Origin: Anisakis pegreffii
Lineage: Eukaryota; Nematoda; Chromadorea; Rhabditida; Anisakidae
Assembly: GCA_035041965.1 (NCBI GenBank)
Contig: JAPYMA010001541.1
Location: forward strand, 1-64,000
DNA length: 64,000 nt
Reading direction: 5' to 3'
The translations under genes and the position numbers were made by a program. Each line of letters opens with the position of its first letter. Positions within the stretch are counted from its first letter, which is position 1. The notes below the pieces were generated by a model. It worked only from the letters and a program-made list of their open reading frames with translations, ran no database searches and was not told where the DNA came from. Below, in pieces: positions 1 through 11,200 of this stretch.

Positions 1-469
1 TATTGAGGTAGCTATGACCGTTTCACTTAATTTAGGCTTAAGTTGAGTCTAGTTGCTTTCAAAATCAACTTGGCTTCAACGAAGCCACAATAAAGCCCAC
101 TTTGAGTTGTGCGAGTATTGAAGATTACACGAAACTTCATGGAATGAAACTTTACTGCATTGGATTGATGTACGCTTAGTGGTTTGGCATAAGCTTGAGA
201 TTAGGCTGACCTCCGGTTTGAGCTGGTCGAGGCTGTCCCCTAAATACATTCAACTTGACATGGACTTTAACTGCCCTGAACAAACATAAGCGTGCGATTC
301 GCAGAAGTATTTAGTCATCTATGCACAACCCAACAACACAAACCTAGTAATTTCTTAGCTGAGAACAGGCTCTCGGATCTGATCGCTCGTTAGAGTTAGA
401 GGTATCGCACAAGAGAATAGTTATTTCGTTTGATGCGGCAGGGACCGTAGCAGGCGTTGACAATAGTTG
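1..469. other. Left flank of the 437-bp tandem array, no gene seen
   Basis: Unique-looking AT-rich sequence before the first repeat copy. I find no exon with a convincing splice signal, no tRNA-like clover leaf and no copy of the adjacent repeat unit. Confidence 0.5.
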
Positions 470-1948
470 CACTGGCATATCAAAGGAAGAAAAATATCCC
501 TATAAAACTGAGTTTCATGAACGTAGGGTATGAATAGCGTTATGAAGTTAGCGGTAGGTCTGGAAAGTTCGCCTGGACCACTCATCCTGTAGAGTCGAGT
601 TGCTGACTGGTGACTCGAAGAACGTCTTCGTTGTAGTACTGTTTGATAACAGCTGGAATAAAAAACCAATGTTATCAAATGTGCTATGAGGAGAAATCTC
701 TCAGATGTTTGTGGTTACTCGCCGAAGCTTATCTATTAGCTAGTGTCATGATGGCATTCATACACTTCTATGATGCAATCCGTATTTCCCTTGCCAGTGC
801 AGTTATTGTCTGTTATTAGTGCTGATAAGGTACTTGATAACCTTGAGAAATCCCTTTAAATGAGAGGAGAGGCAATATAGGTACTTCAGTTTTGTCGTGA
901 TAGCTACACTGGCATATCAAAGGAAAAGAAATATCCCTATAAAACTGAGTTTCATGAACGTAGGGTATGAATCGCCTTATGAAGTTAGCGGTAGGTCTGG
1001 AAAGTTCGCCTGGACCACTCATCCTGTAGAGTCGAGTTGCTGACTGGTGACTCGAAGAACGTCTTCGTTGTAGTACTGTTTGATAACAGCTGGAATAAAA
1101 AACCAATGTTATCAAATGTGCTATGAGGAGAAATCTCTCAGATGTTTGTGGTTACTCGCCGAAGCTTATCTATTAGCTAGTGTCATGATGGCATTCATAC
1201 ACTTCTATGATGCAATCCGTATTTCCCTTGCCAGTGCAGTTATTGTCTGTTATTAGTGCTGATAAGGTACTTGATAACCTTGAGAAATCCCTTTAAATGA
1301 GAGGAGAGGCAATATAGGTACTTCAGTTTTGTCGTGATAGCTACACTGGCATATCAAAGGAAAAGAAATATCCCTATAAAACTGAGTTTCATGAACGTAG
1401 GGTATGAATCGCCTTATGAAGTTAGCGGTAGGTCTGGAAAGTTCGCCTGGACCACTCATCCTGTAGAGTCGAGTTGCTGACTGGTGACTCGAAGAACGTC
1501 TTCGTTGTAGTACTGTTTGATAACAGCTGGAATAAAAAACCAATGTTATCAAATGTGCTATGAGGAGAAATCTCTCAGATGTTTGTGGTTACTCGCCGAA
1601 GCTTATCTATTAGCTAGTGTCATGATGGCATTCATACACTTCTATGATGCAATCCTTATTTCCCTTGCCAGTGCAGTTATTGTCTGTTATTAGTGCTGAT
1701 AAGGTACTTGATAACCTTGAGAAATCCCTTTAAATGAGAGGAGAGGCAATATAGGTACTTCAGTTTTGTCGTGATAGCTACACTGGCATATCAAAGGAAA
1801 AGAAATATCCCTATAAAACTGAGTTTCATGAACGTAGGGTATGAATCGCCTTATGAAGTTAGCGGTAGGTCTGGAAAGTTCGCCTGGACCACTCATCCTG
1901 CAGAGTCGAGTTGCTGACTGGTGACTCGAAGAACGTCTTCTTTGTAGT
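470..1948. repeat. Tandem array, 437-bp unit, about 3.4 copies
   Basis: The same sequence restarts at 470, 907, 1344 and 1781, an exact period of 437 bp. Copies 2 and 3 are almost identical (one visible change near 1653). Copy 1 differs at a few bases and copy 4 is cut off near 1948. On the minus strand each unit holds an open frame of up to 99 codons (for example 816-1115 and 1253-1552). Because 437 is not a multiple of 3, the frame cannot run on from one unit to the next, so this is more likely a satellite with an incidental open frame than a repetitive protein gene. The near-identity points to recent expansion or homogenisation. Confidence 0.95.
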
Positions 1949-2402
1949 GTAATTCGACAGCAGTCAGACTAATGTGAATAGGATTGATTGTGTGTAGCCA
2001 ATGGTCATATTAAACTGCAATCTTTTATTGTGCATATGGGTGTTCCCAACCCGTCGAGCTGCCAACAAGAGGGGCTAGGCTTAGGTGAAAGCGACAGGCG
2101 TTCCCCGCCTACCGGCAGTCTAGGCGAATCGGGGAGAAATACCTCAAAATATGTTGACGATGCTTACCCGGGTATCGTCACCATTCATTCTTCGGAACAT
2201 ACTACGGGCGTTCCCGGCCCGGGAAAGGCGCCGATTTGACCGGGGATAGGGCTTGCGCGTAGGTTGACCTGAGTAGTGTCTTTGGGCATTTGCTCAGGTA
2301 ACGGGGGTTCCCGGACCCACCGTGCGCTCTTTCCCTTAACAGGGGGGAATTTCATCGGGTTGACCACTGGCTACATACATGAAATCATTTCACTCATAGT
2401 CA
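1949..2402. other. GC-rich insert inside the tandem array
   Basis: The sequence between the broken fourth repeat copy and its resumption at about 2403 is far richer in G+C than anything nearby, mostly between 2035 and 2360. It replaces only about 40 bp of the repeat unit, so it behaves as an insertion. It contains four short hairpins whose stems differ but whose loops all contain TTCCC: 2038-2052, 2096-2110, 2205-2221 and 2305-2318. An 83-codon open frame (1988-2239, +) crosses the first three, and a 67-codon frame (2276-2479, +) crosses the fourth. I see no clear target-site duplication or terminal repeat. A foreign or mobile element is possible, but I do not recognise a family. Confidence 0.6.
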
Positions 2403-2640
2403 GTTTGAATGTTATCGAATGCATTATAGGGGGAAATCTCTCTGGTGTTTGTGGTTACTCGCCGAAGCTTATCTATTAGCTAGTGTCATGACGGCATTCA
2501 TACACTTCTATGAAGAATTCCTTATTTCCCATGCCAGTGCAGCTACTGTCCTTCATTAGTGCTAATAAGGCACTTGATAACTTTGAGAAATCCATTCAAA
2601 TGGGATGTGGAGCATTGTGGGCTCTTCGGTTTGTTAACGG
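2403..2640. repeat. Diverged partial copy of the 437-bp unit
   Basis: This segment continues the repeat unit after the GC-rich insert. It matches the parts at about 1110-1340 and 1547-1780 with many substitutions and ends near 2640. It is clearly older than the homogeneous copies to its left. Confidence 0.85.
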
Positions 2641-4157
2641 GAAGATATTTAAAATCCATCAATTTTAGAGTTATCGCCTCTATTCTTAACAGTTGACCAC
2701 TTTCGAGAGCTTATATTTCAAGCTAGGGTTGAACTGAATGACTGCGGTTTGGGCTACGTATAGAAGTTAGAATTTTCTCGTGACCGCTAACACAAGATCT
2801 TCTCAGACTTGAAATGAGCTGGTGTGTATGTTTTCAATAAGATATTATTGAGACAGCATTTTTGGAGTAATATTGTGAAATTTTCTCGTAGTTTCGATTA
2901 CATTAATTGTTGTTTATGTTAGTCTGTTTGATTGCTCTGTTGCTGTTTGTTGTTGTTTACGTGATTATTTTGTGTTGTTGTTGTGATTATTTCGTGATTT
3001 TGTGCCTTCATCACTTTGTTCATCCTCGGTTGATCGTTGCCGTATTTTTTATGCTGTCGCACCAGGCATAATGAGGGGAGGTATTGCTAGGCATAATTTA
3101 GTGACGTTTTATGATCGAGGCAGAGTCGGAAAATGCGTAGAAAGCCTCGCATAAACTATCCGGGTGTGATTAGACGTCACATGATAGGGACAGGCTCACA
3201 TTTGAAGCTCTCGCGTGGACGTCAGCTCATAACTTTACTGAGATTTGGATAAATTTGAGAGTTTCAATGGTGCGTGGCGCGACAGGTGTATTAAATATTT
3301 TTCCACGTGTCACCACACATTACACTGAAATCGCTTGAAAGGATCAACGAGTTGTCGGGATTTGTCGAATTTAGGATTGTCCTAGCGGCAACCGCTGTGA
3401 TTTTGTGTCAATAGGTTTGAGTGAATTCAAATGCTGTATAGGTTCAAGTGCAATGTCGGTGTGAGACGGCATTTTGAAAAGTTGCTAATGAAAAGATTGC
3501 CAGAAAAATGAGGAGCAATGGAAAGGTGAATTCGTTTTCTCAACAAAATATCTCCGCGTTGACCAACAACAAGATCAAATTATTTTATCTGAATGATCAT
3601 AAATACCACAACATTGAAAACCAACAAGTACCTTGATTCAATTGCGACAAAACATTGTTACGTCACAAAGGATATATGAAAGGTAGTCAGAAAACATCAT
3701 AATGATAAGCATCATGAAACATCAATTCGCTCGTCTATGTTCGTCTTGTCCATGGATACCGACAAAACAGACCATCGAAATCACCAAATTCACTACTGCT
3801 TGATAGGTATTACGTTCTCCCTGGGCGCAGATCTGAAATTGATCGCCCTTTGAATTATTCTTCGCGTTGAACAAAAACTGAATTCTCGTACTTTCTCAGC
3901 CACAGTTATAATTTCATAGCAGGATGATCACATTATTAATTGTTTAAATAATTTTGGAATTAAAAGCAAATACCTAATGACGTCTCTTACGCACACATCT
4001 CTAATCCATGAGCATTGGAAGGAGCGCATCCTACTGCTTAATTTTGCACACTGTTCTCCTTCATCCACACATTCTAAACCAAAACGAAGCCTTCAATAAG
4101 AATGATGAACCTGTCTCCTTGTCAAACTTTTCAATTTCTAAACGAGAACTCGCGCAC
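2641..4157. other. Spacer, no gene supported
   Basis: T- and GTT-rich sequence around 2880-3010, then mixed AT-rich DNA. A short motif beginning AGGCATAAT recurs at about 3064 and 3089. I see no exon with supported splice sites. Confidence 0.4.
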
Positions 4158-4744
4158 TTAGCACTTTGTTTGTTCTTGACACAAATCAACCATTCTTTGT
4201 AAGTCGAAATAAAAAAGTATAGTCGATTGAAGAGTGTGCTTACTATTCAGTTCTTCGATATTATCCATACTGATCACGGACAGCATATGGTCGCTGGGAG
4301 GAGTAGTTCGTTCAGTGACATTTCCTGCATCAGAAATGGTGATGGGACTATTTTGAGTTTCACAATTATTATCTGGATCAATTACAAGCAAGAATCTATT
4401 GAATCTGAAGAATAATTCTAATCAGAAGCAGTCGTAAACGGAGTCACTGCAGACACATCAGTCAGTATTTGACATCAAGTGAGCAGACAAGCGAGCAGCA
4501 ACAATCACTATCATTTGCTCGAAAATAAATAACAATCCACTGGACATTCATACTGATATTCTCACTGTTATCTCCACAACACCCAAAACAAACGTGATCA
4601 GATAAGAATCTTGTTCCTCAAAAAATCTTTCATTGAATCTTACATTTGAAGTATCAAAAATCGTACTGCTTATCACTCACCTTCAACCGAAACGATTGCC
4701 CATATGGGAATGGCAATCAAGAAGAGAACGGCTGTCCACTGCAT
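4158..4744 (-). CDS. Candidate small secreted protein
   Basis: Two-exon model: 4744-4681 and 4372-4158, 92 residues. Exon 1 starts with ATG and encodes a classic signal peptide with hydrophobic core VLFLIAIPIWAIV. It ends in phase 1 before a good donor (GTGAGT). Exon 2 opens after CCAG in the matching phase and runs to TAA at 4158-4160. The mature part is hydrophilic, has one N-glycosylation sequon (NVT) and only two cysteines, and resembles no family I know. A possible donor at 4243 (GTAAGC) would instead join to an exon at 4194-4061 and give a different C-terminus. The signal peptide and first donor are the best evidence. The second exon is less certain. Confidence 0.42.
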
Positions 4745-7700
4745 AATATTTGATGATGAATGACTCGCAACACGGCACTAGTTTCAATAGTGTTATTGCT
4801 GATAAATATCGGTGGTATCTCTCTGAATCAGATTAACAGCCGATCCCGAATATTCGTATGCTAATTCTATTCAATTGGATACAATCAGTTTTAGTATCAC
4901 ACCAATGTATCGAATAGAAATTGCATTCAATCGGTTGACGTTGATGAATAATCGTTATAAGCTATTCCCGATCGCTACAACTCGAAAATTCTGTGGGTCA
5001 TGAGAAAATTTGTTGCTTACATCATAATCTCAATTGTAGTGTCGAATGTTATCATTTATAATATAATCGTAATTTCGGCTTTCACCAACAAGACTTTCAC
5101 TACTATACGATTCTGATTTTCGACCATTAGCAATCCTTTGCGATTTTCTGAATAAATACTTGGGGGAGGGGGTTGAATATTCAATTTTGAATCCACTTGC
5201 TTGAATCCGATCTGAATGATCTTTTGAAATCGCTGCATTAGTCAATCACTGTCGATAGGTACGTTTTATTCGATGGTCAACAAAGCGATCTAATCTGTAA
5301 AAACAAGCATTATAGCAAGATGTGTGCTCCCAGATGTCTGAGGTACCTTCAGAAAATCAGCTGTATCAAGGAGACTAACTAAGAACCATACACGCCATCA
5401 ACAGATAAACCATTCAATGCACGAAAGATTGTGACATTCCTGAAAAGCATATGTTCGGTTGCATAAAGTTGCCGCAACCGTGTGCGAAGCCAGCTGTTTG
5501 ATATGGCTCTTTTCGAATCACATTGCTGAGGTCACATTTAAAATTTACTGTCTAATGCTCTGAGGGCAACATATATTTTGCTAAGAACCGAAACAATTTC
5601 AATTTCAAAAAATCTGTACGTTATATTAGCAGCATCAGGGCCACTACTTTCAAACTAACGCTTTCCTCAGATTTGTCCAGTAACATGCTGTTTTCTTGAC
5701 ATTGTCCTCTATAGAGATTACCATCTTCAATGTAACCGTACTCTCAGCTTTCCCAGGTGACATATGAATTTCTGTGCACCATTCGATTCCTCGAAACCTC
5801 TGGTTTGAGATTATGAGATATTTTACAGGGCAATAATGATTGGATGAGCAGATACAGCTATTTTCTAATTGCTATATGGGTTACCATCATTGAACCTACC
5901 GTACCCTCAAGTTTGCCCAGGTAGTACATGAATATTTGCGCACCATTCGATGCAGCGGTACCCTTAGATTCAAAATATGATATATTTCACTGATCAAGTT
6001 GGCTTATTTGAGAAGATATAGGTATTTTCATAATACTATCTGAAAGATATACAGGTGCCACCTTCAAGGCTATTGTGCTCTCAAGTTTGCCCTGTAACTT
6101 ATGAACTTCTTTGCATCGCTTGATCCAGCCGAATCTCTACATTCAGAAAAAAATATATATTTTGCCGAGCGATATTGCCTTCTTGAGGAGGTATAGCTAT
6201 TTTCTTCGATACATTCATCAGTATGATAAGCTGTATAGAACTATAGAAACGAAAAAAATTTTCATGTTCTATGCGGTTAAAATGAAATTATGATGCTTAT
6301 TTTCTGGTTCTTGCCACTCTCTTCGATTATATCTTATGATTGAATGGTGCGCGGAAATTGATATGTTACTGTGCAGACCTGAGAGTACCGTTAGCTTTTC
6401 ACATATATGTGCTTCGTTCGTTATTGTTAGTAATGATTACAATAGTAATAATTTATTTTTTATGCGTATGTATTCCTCACTAACATATGATAATATATTA
6501 TAACATAACTCAAATCAACATCGTTTATATTATCGCACAGCAATCGATCAATTCAAAATTATGTGAATATGTATCAAAAGCACGCCTTACAAAAGTTTTA
6601 ACAACGAATGAGAAACCGAACTGAAACGACTGAAATGTAAGGAACAGATTGAGACTTATGAGCTGAAGAATACAGGTAAATTGCGTGATAGTCTATTGGG
6701 TAGGTACCATACTTATTATTGACTTCATTATTTAACCATAACTGCTGGTCTCGGCTGGCATTAATTATCAAATACAAAACATCTCAGAATATCAACTGAA
6801 CAGAATGCGACGACGCACATTCGGACCAAAAGTTTCTTAATCCGATGAAGATGAATTTGTTCACGAAATTTGATGGTCATTGAAAAAAAGAGTTGATATT
6901 GTACGCATGAATTTGATCATATCACATCGCAACATTTGAATACGTTTTCGGTGTTTGATGATAAGGTGGAATGCGACAGAAAAGAGAGATATTCACATGA
7001 GGGCATAGGCACTTTCATGAAATCAAATAGCATATGTAATCACTTCTAATTGTTTGAAATCGATTAATTAATTTCAATGAAATCATTGGATTAGTACAAC
7101 AAAACTGTGCAAAGTTTGATGATTTAATTCAACCAGATAAGAGCATACTGAAAAAGTAACATATTCATAAGAAATACAACCAAATTAAATGTTCATTTTG
7201 AACAAATTCCATAAACTAGAAGAACGCGCATAGGATGATCGCTCGAAATTGGCATCTGGGCTTAACATCTCACCGAAACTCTGCAATGTTTGACTGTCAA
7301 GTATTTGAGAGGAAGATATTCCGAAATTCTCGAAAATTCCATGCTTGGAATTCTTGGATTTTAAAATTCTCTGAATCTCCAATTCACTTTAAGAATTTCG
7401 ATTCATTCTTCTGAAAGCAGGTTCTTCAATCAGAAATACTCCATGAGGCAACCGTTATAACACTTCGAGCTTCATAAGTAAGCATCTGGCTAATGTGTTC
7501 AAAAAAAGTGATATTTTCATCTGTTCTATTGTTGTGATCAAAATGTCACAACAGATCAGTCAGTGGCAGTGTAGAGTGATCACATCGCGAGGTGATTATA
7601 AGCGCTCAACCAAATCACCATCACAAACTTTGTTGCAATGACTCGATCGGATCCTGTTTGCGTTCCAGATTGCGGCAGTAAGCGTAGCTTGTTTCTGATT

Positions 7701-8266
7701 ACGACATTAAATCACTTCGAACAACAAACACTACTCTCGAACAGACGACTATACGTGAACAAGTGGACGCACCGGTATCGCAGCTTATAAAGAGATTGAG
7801 AACATATTGAATTTCATTATGTTGATTTTCATAGCTTCGAATTTTATCACTTGACTTCTGCAGTTCGAAACTGTCCAGCCAGCATCAACTTCTTCTAGGA
7901 ACAAATCCACGCATATCAATCATTTCAATGATGAACAAATCAGAATACAGTGAAAGAAGACTTCATAATCAGTTAATCAGTTAATTCAACAACTGAAACA
8001 ACACAACAATATTAAACGAATCAACATCACAGATCGATCAACATCAAATTACACAGTGATAAAATGGAAACAAACGAATTTGAATACATCAACAACGATC
8101 AAAACACTAGAAGCGAGCGAAGAAGAAGACGAAGAAGAAATAAAATGGCGAAAAATTTTTGCGAAAAAAATTTTCCTGAGTGAGCGTTCTGAGGCTGTTG
8201 TTATCAGTGTCGTACCGTTACGGTTGGCATATTATCAGTCTCAAATTCCCATATTCTCGGTTGTTA
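4745..8266. other. Spacer between the secreted-protein candidate and ras-1
   Basis: No gene is supported here. Apart from the old repeat family at 5.6-6.4 kb (listed separately), the stretch is AT-rich with short open frames only (for example 5030-5245 and 7185-7382 on the minus strand). These lack splice support or family likeness. Confidence 0.4.
5640..6396. repeat. Old cryptic repeat: three direct copies, a remnant and one inverted copy
   Basis: A core of about 70 bp recurs at roughly 5718-5790, 5881-5955 and 6056-6130, spaced about 163-178 bp apart. A shorter remnant lies at 5640-5690. The core holds ACCGTACTCTCA, then TTTGCCCAGGT, then TATGAAT, then GCACCATTCGAT. The reverse complement of the same core appears at about 6340-6396. 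Copies are only partly identical, so the array is old. No coding role is visible. Confidence 0.65.
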
Positions 8267-11200
8267 TCACTGTATTCGACAATTCTTCTTCTTTTTCCCG
8301 GAATGCTTCGGTGGTACGGCTAAATCAACTCCGTCCAAGGGTTGTCGCTCTTGTTGTTGGAATTTCCTGTAGAAATCTCTGAGTTCACCATGGAGAATAA
8401 TTGTAAAAATTGAAATTCTCTACGTAAAGTCTTTCAAGAGAACATAAATGAACGCAAATTTGCATCAAATGAATCTGCAAATGTTGGGACCTTATCAGCC
8501 TGACCAGTTCGTGGAATGCCTCATCAACATTCATACGTTTCTTGGCCGAGCACTCCACATAGGGCACCTGTAACCTCCTGGCCAAATCCTCGGCTTCTTG
8601 TCGCGAGATCTGCAATTTTTCACTCGTGAAAATTTATTTTATCACCAGTTTCCCTCTTCATTAAGCCAAAATTTATCCCCAACGTTCAATATATGTACAT
8701 ATCCGGCTGTTTGGGAGGGATTGATATCTGAATAAGAATCTCTAGTTCCCCGCAATTATAAAATTCGTTTCTCATCCGCAGTTTTGCCTATTCGAAGGAG
8801 ATTCTCTTAGCAAATTAATTTTTCACTAGCTGATGAGAATCAGCTGAAATTTCAGACTTGATTCGAACTGAAAATAAGACAAATGACAGTTGAGAGACAT
8901 TACTTCTTAGTAATATGAAACTTTTTTGCAGTTATTTTCTAAATACCTCGAAAATTGCGAGCAGTATAATTTACATGGATGTGTATGTACATTTCACAAT
9001 TGTTTTACTAATGGAAAAACTACCGAATACTCAAATTTCTCAGATTCAAATTACATAATAGTACCAGTTAAATCAACCGATGTACTTGGCATTTCTTCTA
9101 CTTGTTGAGTTTATCTTTGGCCATGTTCAATTTATAACTGTGATCGATACTTGTGCATATTCATATCTAACGGGTACGCGCTTTTTGACGTCTAATCTAT
9201 TCATACGCTTAGCTTGCGGCTTAAAGGATCAATGGTGTGGTCTACGAAGGCCTACGACAGCACTGATGGAAAATTGATAGTTATAGCTTCGCCTCTTGTC
9301 CTGGTCGAAAAAAAAGTCCAGTAAAGAAAGCGTATCATAACAAAATGGAAGAAAGAATTTCTCTCTGCAAGTAGAGCAATAACAAATTCAGTCCAGCTAT
9401 CTTAGCTTATAGAAACATTTCTATTCAATAGCCCCTAACTTGCGTATCGATTTGATTTAGCAGTTAATGCATAACCTCAGAACTGGAAATAATGGCTTTG
9501 AAGTATAGGATTCTATATGATTTATTGAATGCATCTCTAAACATGATCAGATTATAGATAATCTTATTGATATCGCTATTGGTATCCTTTCGGCATGCGC
9601 CGCCGCACATACTTTCGGCGATATGAAATGAGATCACAAGCATTTAGTCGTTGAGAATATAGCAAATATGGATGCATGGCTAGATTTAGGATTGCAGATA
9701 ACGTTACTGTAATATGATCCCAGATATCCTTTTCTCGTTGAGTTGCTTTATTTATTCGTTGATGGATTATGCAAAGAAACATGATAGATTACTATCTAAG
9801 ACCCATAATTCGCAAAAGAAACACTCTCACTCCCATAAAGCAGATTATCCTATGCAAGTCCATTTAATTGAATCGAAAAGATAAACAATAAAGCACCATT
9901 CATTTGAAAATTCACTTCAACTATTCATCAATTTCTATGCATATACTCAATAATGCAACATGTCTATTGAACAAGTCAAGTCTCTAATAATAATAATCGT
10001 AAAGAATTAAGTTGGTTTATGAGGTTATTACAATAAGCAGCTTGTCGTTGTGTTATTGTTAAAGTTATCTTAACCTAATGATTCGTTATTCTAGTTGGGA
10101 TTATGTTGTTGTTACATTGCTGCTGTTGTGGTTTCATCTTGTGTTCGTTAACGCATAAGTATTTACAAACACAAAGGGCACACAAATTGAGTTGAGTTGA
10201 TGTGTGTGCAATTTGGATTAATGAGCACCAACTCTCTCCACTGCACACGTTTCATCACTAGTTCTGAACATTTGATCTGTTGACGAGCACCGACAGATTA
10301 CTATAGCAATTTTTGGAGGAGTACCATCGCTGGATCATTAGTCGCCACATTAGTCAACAACCACAGTTATCTTGTTGCTTTCATTGGACAGAAAGGATTC
10401 AACACGATTACACAAGTAACGTTATTGTTGTGAAATCCTTTCAATTCATTTCAGAAAAGTTGCTGATTTTATGAAGATATCACATTATGGGAATATATGG
10501 GATATTTTCAGACTAACTAATTGTAAGTATATTTTTTAACCAACTAAACAAAATTTGCAAATTAACTGTATTTTGGCTTTATTCAGTAGCACAATGGTTT
10601 CTACACAACATCAGCTTCATATTACTCTCTCCTATCAGAAAATTATACATAGAATCAAAGGAAACTAAACATAGGTCAAAATCGAGAAATATAGATCAAT
10701 TTCTGAAGGTGTGTCATGAAGCAAAGTTATTTCAGTGTAGTGCAAAAAGTATTGCTGAAGATTTCGTTGCTGATAGTGACTATCAATGTATCCTAATCCC
10801 AGTATCAACCGCATAATTTTTTGTGCCAGTCAGTTCTGAACAATCATAAAGATTCTTTCGTTAAATAAGACTTCATGAACTCACATGTCGTTCATCCTCT
10901 AGATCAGCTTTATTACCAACTAACATCATCGGGAATTCATCACGATCCTTCACTCGCAATATCATTTTATGTAATCGAATCACCTCTTCAAAACTGCAAT
11001 ATTATTTGCTATCATTACTACACATTAACATTAACATCATCACTACTCAAATGAGCCAAAACCAGTTTTCTACAACACTTTTATTTAAGCAAAAACAAAC
11101 GACAAGTTTACACGCATTTTGCTCTGCATCGTATTAAAAAATTAAACGTATTAAAAAGTTTGAAAAACAAATGAATGCAGAATCAGTCAAATAATTGGAA

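Noticed and set aside
8056..8382. 108-codon plus-strand frame
   Set aside because: It lies antisense to the last ras-1 exon, whose reading is certain from the CAAX end.
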